A stretch of DNA of 64,000 bases from Streptomyces sp. NBC_01304 (GTDB taxonomy: Bacteria > Actinomycetota > Actinomycetes > Streptomycetales > Streptomycetaceae). Positions 41,421-50,710 of the stretch are shown in pieces (the stretch's first letter is position 1; the number at the start of each line of letters is the position of its first letter). The DNA lies in assembly GCF_035975855.1 (NCBI RefSeq), contig NZ_CP109055.1, forward strand, positions 1,550,001 through 1,614,000, given 5' to 3'. The translations under genes were made by a program, and so were the position numbers. The notes below the pieces were generated by a model. It was not told the origin of the DNA. It did not search any database and saw only the letters and a list, made by a program, of their open reading frames with translations.

Positions 41421-44360
41421 ATGCCCCTGCTGGAGCCGAACCCCGACCGCCTGCGCCCCGAACCGGGCCGGGCCGCCCCGTCACCCGACCGGGTGCAGGA
41501 CCGGCAGGCGCAGGGGACTCCGGAGCCGCTGCGCGGCGAGCTGATCGCACTGCTCGGCGAGGAGAAGGTGCTCAGCAAGGTCTCGGACCTGGTGCGGTAC
41601 GCCTCCGACGCCAGCCCCTACCGCTTCCTGCCGCAGGTCGTCGTGGTTGCCGAGGACATCGACGACGTCTCGGCGATCCTGTCGTACGCGCACGGGAAGG
41701 GCCGCGAAGTCGTCTTCCGCGCGGCCGGCACCAGCCTGAACGGGCAGGCACAGGGCGAGGACATCCTGGTCGACGTGCGCAAGCACTGGGCGGGCGTCGA
41801 GGTGCTCGGCGACGGCGCGCAGGCCCGCATCGGCCCCGGCACCACGGTGGTGCGGGCCAATGCGACGCTGTCCCGGTACGGCCGGGTGCTCGGCCCCGAC
41901 CCGGCGAGCGCGATCGCCTGCACGCTCGGCGGGGTCGTCGCCAACAACGCCTCCGGGATGACGGCGGGCACGACCCGCAACTCCTACCGGACACTCGCCT
42001 CGCTCACCTTCGTCCTGCCGTCGGGCACGGTCGTCGACACCGGCGAGGACGCTGCCGACGAACAGCTCGCGCACGCCGAACCGGCGCTCTGCGAGGGCCT
42101 GTTGGCCATCAAGCGGGAGATCGAGGCGGACCCGGATCTCGTCGCCCGGATCCGCGCCAAGTACGAGATCAAGAACACCAACGGCTATCGCCTCGACGCC
42201 TATCTCGACGGCTCGACCCCGGCGGAGATCCTGCGCGGCCTGATGGTCGGCTCGGAGGGCACCTTCGGCTTCATCTCCGAGGTCGTCTTCGACACACTGC
42301 CGCTCGACCGGCAGGTGTCCTCGGCGCTGTTGTTCTTCCCCTCGCTGCCGGCGGCGGCTGCCGCGGTGCCGCTGTTCAACGAGGCCGGCGCGATCGCCGT
42401 CGAGCTGATGGACGGCAACACCCTGCGCGCCTCGGTCAGCGTCCAAGGCGTGCCCGCCGACTGGGCGGAGCTGCCGAAAGGGACGACGGCACTGCTCGTG
42501 GAGTTCCGGGCGCCGGACGAGGCGGGGCAGGCGGCGTACGAGGGGGCCGCGGCCCGCGCCCTCGAAGGGCTCGAACTGGTCAAGCCGGTCGTGTCGGTGA
42601 CCAATGAGTTCACCCGGGACGCCAAGACGATCGGCGGGTACTGGAAGGCACGTAAGGCATTCGTGACGGCGGTGGGCGGGTCGCGGCCCGCCGGCACGAC
42701 GCTGATCACCGAGGACTTCGCGGTGCCGCCCTCACAACTGGCCGACGCCTGCTCCCAGTTGCTGGAGCTGCAGACCCGGCACGGGTTCGACGCGGCCGTC
42801 GCGGGGCATGCCGCGCACGGCAATCTGCACTTCCTGCTCGCCTTCGACGCGAGCAAGGAGGCGGACGTCGGGCGCTATGCCGCGTTCATGGACGACTTCT
42901 GCCGCCTCACCGTCGAGCGCTTCGACGGCTCGCTCAAGGCCGAGCACGCCACGGGCCGCAACATCGCGCCGTTCCTGGAGCTGGAGTGGGGCCCGAAGGC
43001 GACCGAGTTGATGTGGCGCACGAAGCAGGTCATCGACCCCGACGGGGTGCTCGCCCCGCGAATCGTCCTGGACCGCGACCCCAAGGCGCATCTGCGCGGC
43101 CTGAAGACCATCCCGAAGGTCGAGGCGATCGCCGACCCGTGCATCGAGTGCGGCTTCTGCGAACCGACCTGCCCCAGCCACGACTTGACCACCTCGCCAC
43201 GTCAGCGGATCGTGCTGCGCCGCGAGGTGATGCGGCAGGCCGCGGACTCCCCCGTCGAGGACAAGCTGCTCGAGGCGTACGGATATGACGCCGTGGACAC
43301 CTGCGCAGGCGACTCGACCTGCAAGCTGGCCTGCCCCGTCGGCATCGACACCGGCATGATGATGAAGGACTTCCGGCACGCCCGGCACACGCCGCGCGAG
43401 GAGCGGATCGCGGCCCTCGCGGCGAAGAACTTCAAGGCGGTGGAGGTCTCGGCCCGGCTCGCGGTGGCCGCCGCCGACAAGATCAGCGACCGGTTGCTCA
43501 CGGCCGTGACGCGTACCGCCCGCAAGGCAGTACGCCCCGACCTGGTCCCCGAGTGGCTGCCCCAGATCCCGGGCGCGGCCGCCCGCAGGCTGCCCACCAC
43601 CTCACGGGTCGGAGCGAGCGCCGTGTACTACCCGGCGTGCGTCAACCGCATCTTCGGCGGGCCCGAGGCGAAGGGCGGGCCCTCGCTCGCGCAGGCCGTC
43701 GTCGCGGTGTCGGCGCGGGCGGGAAAGCCGGTGTGGATCCCCGGTGACGTGGCCGGCACCTGCTGCGCCACCATCTGGCACTCCAAGGGGTACTGGGACG
43801 GCAACAAGGTCATGGCCAACCGCATCGTCGAGGCGGCCTGGGGCTGGACGGCGGGCGGGCGGCTGCCGCTCGTGGTGGACGCCTCCTCGTGCACGCTCGG
43901 CATCGCGGACGAGATCGTGCCGTATCTGACCGACGCCAACCGCGAGTTGCACGCCGAACTCGCCATCGTGGACTCCCTGGTGTGGGCCGCCGAGGAGCTG
44001 CTGCCGCAGCTGACCGTCCTGCGCAAGGTCGGCTCGGCCGTCGTGCACACCACCTGCTCCATGCGCCACCTCGGCGACGGCCCGCAGCTGCGCGCGGTCG
44101 CCGAGGCCTGCGCCGAAGAGGTGGTCACCCCCGACGACGAGGCCTGCTGCGGCTTCGCCGGCGACCGGGGCATGCTGCACAAGGAGCTCACCGAATCGGC
44201 CACGGCCCGCGAGGCCGCCGAGGTCACCTCGCGGCACTACGACGCCCATCTGTCGGCCAACCGGATGTGCGAGGTCGGCATGGACCATGCGACGGGGCGC
44301 AGTTACTACTCCGTGCTGATCGAACTCGAGCGGGCGACGCGGCCCGCGTCGCGGAGTTGA
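41421..44360 (+). CDS. FAD and Fe-S oxidoreductase (D-lactate dehydrogenase-like)
   Basis: The 979-aa protein combines an FAD-binding GlcD-type half with a C-terminal iron-sulfur half. The flavin domain includes REVVFRAAGTSLNGQAQG and LGGVVANNASGMTAGT. Near residue 573 is CIECGFCEPTCP and near 626 is CAGDSTCKLACPVGID, two ferredoxin-like clusters. A CCG-type domain then carries CCATIWHSKGY and ACCGFAGDRG. This layout is typical of quinone-linked D-lactate or D-2-hydroxyacid dehydrogenases. GGAGGAG precedes the ATG. Its last 55 bases overlap the convergent DUF3817 gene. Exact substrate specificity cannot be read. Confidence 0.88.
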   Translation: MPLLEPNPDRLRPEPGRAAPSPDRVQDRQAQGTPEPLRGELIALLGEEKVLSKVSDLVRYASDASPYRFLPQVVVVAEDIDDVSAILSYAHGKGREVVFRAAGTSLNGQAQGEDILVDVRKHWAGVEVLGDGAQARIGPGTTVVRANATLSRYGRVLGPDPASAIACTLGGVVANNASGMTAGTTRNSYRTLASLTFVLPSGTVVDTGEDAADEQLAHAEPALCEGLLAIKREIEADPDLVARIRAKYEIKNTNGYRLDAYLDGSTPAEILRGLMVGSEGTFGFISEVVFDTLPLDRQVSSALLFFPSLPAAAAAVPLFNEAGAIAVELMDGNTLRASVSVQGVPADWAELPKGTTALLVEFRAPDEAGQAAYEGAAARALEGLELVKPVVSVTNEFTRDAKTIGGYWKARKAFVTAVGGSRPAGTTLITEDFAVPPSQLADACSQLLELQTRHGFDAAVAGHAAHGNLHFLLAFDASKEADVGRYAAFMDDFCRLTVERFDGSLKAEHATGRNIAPFLELEWGPKATELMWRTKQVIDPDGVLAPRIVLDRDPKAHLRGLKTIPKVEAIADPCIECGFCEPTCPSHDLTTSPRQRIVLRREVMRQAADSPVEDKLLEAYGYDAVDTCAGDSTCKLACPVGIDTGMMMKDFRHARHTPREERIAALAAKNFKAVEVSARLAVAAADKISDRLLTAVTRTARKAVRPDLVPEWLPQIPGAAARRLPTTSRVGASAVYYPACVNRIFGGPEAKGGPSLAQAVVAVSARAGKPVWIPGDVAGTCCATIWHSKGYWDGNKVMANRIVEAAWGWTAGGRLPLVVDASSCTLGIADEIVPYLTDANRELHAELAIVDSLVWAAEELLPQLTVLRKVGSAVVHTTCSMRHLGDGPQLRAVAEACAEEVVTPDDEACCGFAGDRGMLHKELTESATAREAAEVTSRHYDAHLSANRMCEVGMDHATGRSYYSVLIELERATRPASRS

Positions 44361-44599
44361 GTGATCCGCCGCAGGGCCAGCAGTCCGCCGGCTCCGGGGA
44401 TGAGGGCTCGCCATCGGGCTCCCGACGAGGCGCCCGCAGGAATCATCCAAGTGGTCGCGATGACGACGAGGTAGGCGCTGCCGTGCAGCGGGCCGCAGAG
44501 CGAGGAGATCGCCTGTACGTGTGCGGTGAGCAGGTTGGCAAGGAGGGCCAGCAGCGACACTGCCTCCACGTGGGCTGCGATCCGCAGCGTGCGCACCAT
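44306..44599 (-). CDS. DUF3817 small membrane protein
   Basis: The 97-aa protein has about three hydrophobic helices and the DUF3817 pattern: AAHVEAVSLLALLANLL, then CGPLHGSAYLVV. The function of the family is unknown. The start lies two bases after the stop of the upstream membrane protein gene, so the two are surely co-transcribed. Its 3' end overlaps the convergent dehydrogenase gene by 55 bases. Confidence 0.8.
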   Translation of the reverse strand: MVRTLRIAAHVEAVSLLALLANLLTAHVQAISSLCGPLHGSAYLVVIATTWMIPAGASSGARWRALIPGAGGLLALRRITQLRDAGRVARSSSISTE

Positions 44600-44601
44600 G
44601 G

Positions 44602-45147
44602 TCAGGCACCCGTGGTGGAGCCGGGGCGGACGATCATCAGGACGACCACGGCCGCCCAGAGCACGTTGAAGATGCCGGTGAGCATCGTCAGGCGGGACGC
44701 GGTGGGACGCGCCGTCTCCCGGGGCGGCGCGTCCTCGGACAAGCTCCCGGACGAGCTCTCCGCCAGGGCGAGCAGGCGCTGCTGGCCGGGCAGGATGGCC
44801 AGGGCCAGCAGGGCCGCGGCGATCGTGGTCAGGGCGAGCGAGGCGATCAGCCAGGCGTCGGTGAGGACGCCGAGTTGGGCGCCGGTGGCGATGCCGAACA
44901 CCGGCACGGCGAGACCGGCGAGCGCGTAACCGCGGCAGACCCGGTGCAGCAGTGCGGCGATCCCGGCGGCGCGGCCGTCCGGCCCCTGACCTCCTGCCTC
45001 CCCCTGGCCTTCCGCCTCCCCCTCCCCTTCCCCTTCGATGCCGACTGCCTGGAGCGCATAGCGCGGGAACATCGAGGCGGCCACGGTGATCGATCCGACC
45101 GCCAGGATCGCGACGAGGACATGTACGGACAACAACAGCTTGGTCAC
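44602..45147 (-). CDS. Four-helix membrane protein (DUF2269-like)
   Basis: The 181-aa protein has about four membrane helices, starting LLLSVHVLVAILAVGSITV. The first two are separated by an unusual acidic Gly/Glu-rich loop (EGEGEGEAEGQGEAGG). The pattern resembles DUF2269 integral membrane proteins, of unknown function. GTG at 45147 has GGAGG eight bases upstream. It is divergent from a PadR regulator gene with repeated half-sites between them, so PadR control is likely. Confidence 0.75.
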   Translation of the reverse strand: MTKLLLSVHVLVAILAVGSITVAASMFPRYALQAVGIEGEGEGEAEGQGEAGGQGPDGRAAGIAALLHRVCRGYALAGLAVPVFGIATGAQLGVLTDAWLIASLALTTIAAALLALAILPGQQRLLALAESSSGSLSEDAPPRETARPTASRLTMLTGIFNVLWAAVVVLMIVRPGSTTGA

Positions 45148-45200
45148 TGCGGGGACCTCCGGGTCCGAGCACAAATATGTTGGCTGCCAATACATACACT

Positions 45201-45254
45201 GCCTACATGATTTTTGGGTAGGCGGCCTACATATCGCGGCGGATTTGGGTAGGC
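45201..45254. promoter_or_regulatory. Cluster of GTAGGC half-sites in the PadR control region
   Basis: GCCTAC occurs at 45201-45206 and 45225-45230, and its complement GTAGGC at 45218-45223 and 45249-45254. They form overlapping inverted repeats between the divergent membrane protein gene and the PadR gene. The stretches TTTGGGTAGGC at about 45213 and 45244 also repeat directly. This is a plausible PadR operator. Confidence 0.55.
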
Positions 45255-45263
45255 TGCCGACCC

Positions 45264-45617
45264 ATGAAGCCGGATGCGGTGCGAGGGCACCTGGATGGAC
45301 TGCTGCTTGCCGTACTGGAGCCGGGTCCGCTGCACGGGTACGCGATCATCGCCGCGGTACAGGAGCGCAGCGGGGGCGCGCTCGAACTGCGTACGGGCAC
45401 GATCTACCCGGCCCTGCAGCGACTCGAGCGGCTCGGACTGCTGAGCAGCAGCTGGGAGTCGACCGGCGAACGGCGCCGGCGGTGCTACGCGCTGACCGAG
45501 GCCGGTCAGCGCACCCTGGCCGGCGAGCGGACGGCGTGGAGCGAGTTCACCGCCGCGATCGGCTCGGTCCTGAACCCCGCAGCGCCGCCCAACACCTCGG
45601 CAGGGCTTGCCACATGA
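45264..45617 (+). CDS. PadR family transcriptional regulator
   Basis: The 117-aa protein is a PadR winged helix (LLAVLEPGPLHGYAIIAAV, LRTGTIYPALQRLERLGLL, RRRCYALTEAGQRTLA) with a short C-terminal dimerisation helix. PadR proteins repress nearby exporter or membrane-protein genes. Its TGA overlaps the ATG of the next gene in ATGA. It is divergent from the DUF2269-like/DUF3817 pair. Confidence 0.92.
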   Translation: MKPDAVRGHLDGLLLAVLEPGPLHGYAIIAAVQERSGGALELRTGTIYPALQRLERLGLLSSSWESTGERRRRCYALTEAGQRTLAGERTAWSEFTAAIGSVLNPAAPPNTSAGLAT

Positions 45618-46324
45618 GCGACGCCGGCCCGACCAGCGGCTCACACACCGACCCGATCGCGGACCATGTGGCGGCCCTCGATGCCGCCCTGCACGGACCG
45701 GCCCGGGCCAAGGCCAGGATGATCGACGAGATTCGCGACGGCCTCACGGACACGGCGGCGGCGTACACCGACGACGGGCTGCCCCACGAGCAGGCCGCGC
45801 ACCTCGCGGTGCGGGAGTTCGGCACGGTCGAGGAGCTCGTGCCCAGCTGCCAGGGCGAACTGACCGTCGCGCAGGCCCGGCACACCGCACGGGCCGTCGT
45901 GCTGACCGCGCCCTTCCTGATCGCCTGCTGGTATCTGTCCTGGACGGTCGAGCACGGCCAGGCGTGGCAACTGCCGCGCACCGCTCAGCTGTTGGCCGTG
46001 CATCTCGCCGGCGTCGCGACCGTCGCCGCGCTGCTCGCCGCGGCGACGCTGGCCGCCACCGGTACCCTCGCCCGCCGGCTTCCCACGCCCGACCGGCTGC
46101 CGCTGGTGGTCGGCTGGGCGGGCACCACGGCCAGTGTCTCCATGGCGGTCACGACGCTCGCGCTCGCCACCGCCGCCGCGCTCGCCACGAGTTGGCCGCT
46201 GCTCGCCCTGGCCGGCGCACTCGCGGCCGCCTCGCACGCCTCGGTGGCCGGTTCGGCCCGCGCCTGCCGTCGCTGCGCCGGGCTGCCCCTCGCGCGGCCC
46301 GCCCTCGCCGGGGTGCGCGGCTGA
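45614..46324 (+). CDS. Permease-prefix-domain membrane protein
   Basis: The 236-aa protein begins with a soluble segment like the permease prefix domain (YTDDGLPHEQAAHLAVREFG), followed by four or so membrane helices. Such proteins commonly sit directly after PadR genes and may serve as its partner or as a small membrane sensor. The start overlaps the PadR stop by four bases, so translation is coupled. Its function is otherwise unknown. Confidence 0.82.
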   Translation: MSDAGPTSGSHTDPIADHVAALDAALHGPARAKARMIDEIRDGLTDTAAAYTDDGLPHEQAAHLAVREFGTVEELVPSCQGELTVAQARHTARAVVLTAPFLIACWYLSWTVEHGQAWQLPRTAQLLAVHLAGVATVAALLAAATLAATGTLARRLPTPDRLPLVVGWAGTTASVSMAVTTLALATAAALATSWPLLALAGALAAASHASVAGSARACRRCAGLPLARPALAGVRG

Positions 46325-46513
46325 CGCGACCACCGGTCACGCAGGCGGCACTCCGGCTCGGCGAGACACCCGACCTTTGGGCACGCAGTGCCGCTTGATC
46401 GCGCGGTGCGGGAAAGTCCAACTCTCTGGCCACTTCGGCCTCTTGCGTACCGCTGATCGCACCGTCAGGGTGGCTTCCGCCGTTGCTCAACCGCCCCCAT
46501 AGACGGAGGTCCG

Positions 46514-47980
46514 ATGCACGACGAGAACGCCACCCCACTGCCCGACGAGTCCGCCGCGACCACCCCCGAAACCTCCACGTCATCCGACCCTTCCCGTAGG
46601 TCGGTGCTCCGCACCGCCTCGATCGCCGGTGCCGCCGGGCTCGGCATCGGCGCCCTCGGCAGCGGTACGGCGAGCGCGGCGCCCGAGCAGAGCGCGGCCA
46701 CGGCCGCTCAGGCCGCTCAGGCGCCGGCCCGGCAGGGCGAGACCATGATCGGCGTACCGTTCGAGAAGCGCAGCACGGTGCGGGTCGGGATCGTCGGCCT
46801 AGGCAATCGCGGCGGCAGCATGATCGACCTCTTTCTCGCCCAGCCGCAGGTCAAGGTCGTGGCCCTCTGCGACCCGGTCAAGGACAAGACGGCCGCGGCC
46901 GCCAAGAAGGTCACGGACGCGGGCCAGCCCGCCCCGGCGACGTACACCAAGGGCGAGCACGACTTCGAGAACCTGTGCAAGCGCACCGACATCGACTTCG
47001 TGTACGTCGCCACGCCCTGGGACTGGCACTTCGAGATGGCCAAGACGGCGATGCTGAACGGGAAGCACGTCGGCGTGGAGTGTCCGATCGCGCTGCAGCT
47101 GGACCAGCTGTGGGAGCTGGTCGATCTGTCCGAGCGCACCCGCAGACACTGCATGCAGCTGGAGAACTGCTGCTACGGCAAGAACGAGATGCGGGTCCTG
47201 CGCATGGCGCACGCCGGGCTCTTCGGCGATTTGCTGCACGGCGCGGGCGCGTACAACCACGATCTGCGCGGCCTGATGTTCGACCCCGACTACTACGAAG
47301 GTCCGTGGCGGCGCCTGTGGCACACCCGGCTGCGCGGTGACCTGTACCCCAACCACGGGTTCGGGCCGGTCTCCAACTACATGGACATCAACCGCGGCGA
47401 CCGCGTCACCCACATATCCAGCTACGGCACCCCGGCGCTCGGCCTCGCCGCGTACCGCAAGGCCAACATGCCGCCCGGTGACCCGAGTTGGAAGGAGACC
47501 TACATCGAGAGCGACCGGACGATCAGTCTGGTCCAGACGGCGAAGGGCCGCGTCATCCGGCTCGAGCACGATGTGTCGACGCCGCACCCCTACAGCCGGA
47601 TCAACAACCTCGGCGGCACCAAGGGCGTGTTCGAGGACTACCCGGCGCGCATCTACCTGGAGCCGGACCACAGCGACGACGCCTGGCACGACTTCGGCGG
47701 GTACGCCGACTGGGACCACTGGCTGTGGAAGGAGCACGCCAACCCGCCCGGCGGACACGGCGGCATGGACTACATGCTGGTGTTCCGGCTGATGCAGTGC
47801 ATGCAGCTCGGCCTGGTGCCGGACTTCGACGTGTACGACGCGGTGACCTGGACGGCGCCGGTGCCGCTGAGCCATCTGTCGATCAAGGCGAACGGTGCGC
47901 CGCAGCCGATTCCGGACTTCACGCGCGGGCTGTGGAAGAAGACACGGCCGGGGATGGACTCGGAGAAGCCCAAGGCCTAG
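46514..47980 (+). CDS. Tat-exported Gfo/Idh/MocA protein, GH109-like
   Basis: The 488-aa precursor has a long polar N-terminal leader and a twin-arginine signal ([15 protein letters not shown], Arg28-Arg29). The mature part has an NAD-binding fold, [19 protein letters not shown], and the features of glycoside hydrolase family 109: [36 protein letters not shown] and [19 protein letters not shown]109 enzymes remove alpha-N-acetylgalactosamine through an NAD-dependent redox mechanism. Tat export fits a protein that folds with its cofactor inside the cell. GGAGG lies shortly before ATG. It converges on a PNGase A-like gene, which also points to glycoprotein use. Confidence 0.85.
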   Translation: MHDENATPLPDESAATTPETSTSSDPSRRSVLRTASIAGAAGLGIGALGSGTASAAPEQSAATAAQAAQAPARQGETMIGVPFEKRSTVRVGIVGLGNRGGSMIDLFLAQPQVKVVALCDPVKDKTAAAAKKVTDAGQPAPATYTKGEHDFENLCKRTDIDFVYVATPWDWHFEMAKTAMLNGKHVGVECPIALQLDQLWELVDLSERTRRHCMQLENCCYGKNEMRVLRMAHAGLFGDLLHGAGAYNHDLRGLMFDPDYYEGPWRRLWHTRLRGDLYPNHGFGPVSNYMDINRGDRVTHISSYGTPALGLAAYRKANMPPGDPSWKETYIESDRTISLVQTAKGRVIRLEHDVSTPHPYSRINNLGGTKGVFEDYPARIYLEPDHSDDAWHDFGGYADWDHWLWKEHANPPGGHGGMDYMLVFRLMQCMQLGLVPDFDVYDAVTWTAPVPLSHLSIKANGAPQPIPDFTRGLWKKTRPGMDSEKPKA

Positions 47981-47990
47981 TGGGGTGACG

Positions 47991-48055
47991 CCACTTGGGG
48001 CCGGACCACACAGGTGCATGTGTGGTCCGGCCCCATGCGGTCCGGCCCCAAGTGG
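47991..48055. terminator. Bidirectional terminator with two alternative hairpins
   Basis: GGGGCCGGACCACAC (47997-48011) pairs perfectly with GTGTGGTCCGGCCCC (48020-48034). The overlapping left segment CCACTTGGGGCCGGACC (47991-48007) can instead pair over 17 bases with GGTCCGGCCCCAAGTGG (48039-48055). The sequence GGTCCGGCCCC occurs twice, so two stable structures compete. It lies between the convergent stops at 47980 and 48071. Confidence 0.8.
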
Positions 48056-48070
48056 CTGGGAACCACGCGG

Positions 48071-49681
48071 TCAGCAGCGCAGCCGGTTCTCCGTCAGGAT
48101 TCCCTGCTCGGTGGCGAGGGTGCGGTCGTAACAGCCCGTGTCGCCCGTCAGCCGGTAGCGCTCGCGGGAAGTGCCGACGGCGTGCCGCTGGTCGCGGGGC
48201 ACGTTCGCGGTGTAGGTGGCGTCGCCGGAGTAACTGTCGTCCAGGTACGCCCAGTTGAGGCGTCGCCCGCCTTGATGCGTGACCGTCTTCTCGCGGTCGC
48301 CGAGGTCGATGGCGGTGCGCAGCCGGTCGCCCGCGCCGAGCGTCGTGGTGCCGTCCATGGTGTACGTACGTTGGGTGCGGGTCGTCGTGGCGGGACCGCG
48401 CCCGTCCCGGACGACCGTCTCGTGGTCGGTCCAGGTGCCGTCCAGTGCGTCCATCGCCTCGCCCTCGGTCCAGCGGTGCACGGAGGTGGCGGTGAGCTCA
48501 CGCGTGACGGTGGTGGTGACCCGGCCGTGCGAGGTGTCGAGGTAGCCGGCGGTGGTGAGCCGGTGGCCGCCCTCGGTGACGACGCGGTGTTCCGAACCGG
48601 GCGTGTGCTTGGACGAGTTGGCAGTTTCGCCGACCTTGTGCCCGGTCAGTCTGCCGGTGACCTGCTCGGCGCCGTGGTCCTGCCAGACCAGCACATTGAC
48701 CGGGGTGCTCCAGCCGGTCTGACCCTCAGGGACGCCGACGACGGAGACGTCGACGCGGTGCGCGCGACCGTCGTTCAGGAGGCCCGCGAAGGGGGTGAGG
48801 TCGTAGGTGATCGGCTTGATGTCGAAGGCGCGCGGGCCGGGGATCACGTACCAGAGAAAGGGGTTGGACCAGCCGCCGGTCCACACCGTCGGGAACGGCG
48901 CGGCGATCCCCGCGAGCTTCCCGTCGACGCTGATCTGCACCTCCCGGTAGGGGCCGTCCGGGGTCTTGCACGAGTAGGGTGCGGGGTCCGGCACGGACAG
49001 GTACCAGTACTCCTCGCAGCCGCCGCCCGAGCCGGTGGCGTAGACCTCGGCGACGATGCGCTCGCTGTTGCGCGGGGTGGTCAACTTGCCGTCGTCGAGG
49101 GTCAGTACGCGATCGGGAGTCTTCGCGGGCTTGGCTCGGCCTTCGGCGGCGTAGAAGGTCAGCGTCGCCTTGACGTCGATGATGCCGGTGTAGGTGTCGT
49201 TGACGACGTTGCCGATCAGCATCTCGACCCGCTGGTCGGAGCGCAGGGTGTCGGCGTAGCGCGTGACGTCCTTCTCGACCTGCCAGGCGATGCCGTCCGG
49301 CGAGGGCTGCGGCGTCGACGTACGCAAGACTTCGACCCCGCCGATGTGCAGATAGCCGAGGCGGTCGTACTGCCGCCCCTTGACCTTGCCTTCGAGGCGC
49401 AGGACGACCTTGCTCCAGTTGTCGCCGCAGCCCTTCGGCGGTGCGTACGCGCCCTGATAAGGCGTGAAGTCCTTGAACTGGGCCTCGGCGACGGTCACTT
49501 GGCAGGACTTGGCGTCCGGCTTCGGTATCGGGGGTGCGGCGGTGAGCGGGTCGTGCCAGTCCGTGCCGAACTCCGCCGGCACTTCGTCGGCCGCCTGTGC
49601 GGCGGCGGCCGGGCCGAGCAACGTGCCTGCGGCCAGGGCGAATCCCGCGCACAGGGACGGGAGGGTCCTTCGTCGTCTCAT
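48071..49681 (-). CDS. Secreted PNGase A-like glycopeptide amidase
   Basis: The 536-aa precursor has a Sec signal (MRRRRTLPSLCAGFALAAGT, cleavage near AQA-ADE). It matches the peptide-N-glycosidase A family: CQVTVAEAQFKDFTPYQG, SKVVLRLEGKVKGRQYDR, RYADTLRSDQRVEMLIGN and WYVIPGPRAFDIKPITYDL are typical. Such amidases release N-glycans from glycopeptides. Several cysteines could form disulfides in the secreted form. With the adjacent GH109-like enzyme it suggests a small extracellular glycoprotein-degrading pair, though the two genes are convergent and not one operon. Confidence 0.85.
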   Translation of the reverse strand: MRRRRTLPSLCAGFALAAGTLLGPAAAAQAADEVPAEFGTDWHDPLTAAPPIPKPDAKSCQVTVAEAQFKDFTPYQGAYAPPKGCGDNWSKVVLRLEGKVKGRQYDRLGYLHIGGVEVLRTSTPQPSPDGIAWQVEKDVTRYADTLRSDQRVEMLIGNVVNDTYTGIIDVKATLTFYAAEGRAKPAKTPDRVLTLDDGKLTTPRNSERIVAEVYATGSGGGCEEYWYLSVPDPAPYSCKTPDGPYREVQISVDGKLAGIAAPFPTVWTGGWSNPFLWYVIPGPRAFDIKPITYDLTPFAGLLNDGRAHRVDVSVVGVPEGQTGWSTPVNVLVWQDHGAEQVTGRLTGHKVGETANSSKHTPGSEHRVVTEGGHRLTTAGYLDTSHGRVTTTVTRELTATSVHRWTEGEAMDALDGTWTDHETVVRDGRGPATTTRTQRTYTMDGTTTLGAGDRLRTAIDLGDREKTVTHQGGRRLNWAYLDDSYSGDATYTANVPRDQRHAVGTSRERYRLTGDTGCYDRTLATEQGILTENRLRC

Positions 49682-49754
49682 GGGACAGGAGTGAAGCGTG
49701 AGACGGGGGCGTGCGCCAGAGGGCGAAGCCCGGGTGAGCGCCGGTGAGCGCCGC

Positions 49755-50510
49755 TCAGGCGCCGAGATTCGCCTTGTCGCCCATCACGATCACCGGGTGC
49801 TGCTTCGGGTCGAGGGTGCGCAGGAGGTACGTCATCGCCTGCTTGGACACGCTCACACAGCCCGAGGTGCCGCTGCCGTGGTCCATGTGCAGCCAGATGT
49901 AGCCGCCCTTGGACTGGCCCTGGGGGCGGGTGGGGTCGTTGGGCGAGGTGCCCTTGGCGCGGTTGTAGTCGATGGCGACGACCAGGTCGAAGTCGTGCCA
50001 GTGGGACTTGGGCCAGGAACGGGACGCCTGGAAGGCCGAGGACTGGGTGTACGGCAGCTTCGCGCCGGGGTCGGCGAGGACGCCGCCCGCGTCGGACAGC
50101 GTGAAGACGCCCACGGGGCTGCGCTTGTCGCCCTCGCGGTGGTCGGTGGTCCAGCCCTTCTTGCCGTTGTGGGCGGGCCAGCTGCGGGTGCGGTCCCAGG
50201 TGGCGCCGTCCTTGGTGTAGAGGGCCACGGTGGCGTCCGCGGAGTCCTTGCCCGCGCCCTGGACGGCGACGACCTGGCGGGCGTTATCCGGGATCTGCCG
50301 CTGCAGACGGTCACCCACCTCGGGGATGCGCTTGAGGTCGGTGGTGGGCGGCGCGGCGTTCCCGGCGGCCTTCTTGTTGTCGGAGCCCGGGCCGCTGGAC
50401 GAGCTGCCGTCGGCGGAGCTCCCGCAGGAGGTGAGCAGCGTCAGGCATGCCGCCGCCGCGAGTGCCGTACGTGCCGTGTGTGCCCGTCCCCATATGCGCA
50501 TACGTGCCAT
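49755..50510 (-). CDS. L,D-transpeptidase-family lipoprotein
   Basis: The 251-aa precursor has a lipoprotein signal ending LTLLTSC (Cys29), a Ser/Gly-rich linker and a YkuD-like domain. The catalytic motif is HMDHGSGTSGCVSVS, with the active Cys near residue 218; SPVGVFTLSDAGG precedes it. L,D-transpeptidases make 3-3 cross-links in peptidoglycan. The start at 50510 is chosen because the longer reading to 50657 lacks a signal. It is divergent from the ABC exporter pair. Confidence 0.85.
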   Translation of the reverse strand: MARMRIWGRAHTARTALAAAACLTLLTSCGSSADGSSSSGPGSDNKKAAGNAAPPTTDLKRIPEVGDRLQRQIPDNARQVVAVQGAGKDSADATVALYTKDGATWDRTRSWPAHNGKKGWTTDHREGDKRSPVGVFTLSDAGGVLADPGAKLPYTQSSAFQASRSWPKSHWHDFDLVVAIDYNRAKGTSPNDPTRPQGQSKGGYIWLHMDHGSGTSGCVSVSKQAMTYLLRTLDPKQHPVIVMGDKANLGA

Positions 50511-50710
50511 CGTCGCACCCCGCCCCGGGACGGCCGCGGCGCCCCCTGCGGGTACGGCGGAAGAAGGCCCGTTCTTTGCCCGCGGCCGGAAAATCGTTTG
50601 CTTCGGGCCTCGTCGGAGCGTCAGCCTTGCACGGCTTCCGCTTTCCGTTTCCCCCACGTTCCGGGCCCCGACGCGCGGCCCCGTCGTCCACCCCCTGCCT
50701 TTGGGATGTC

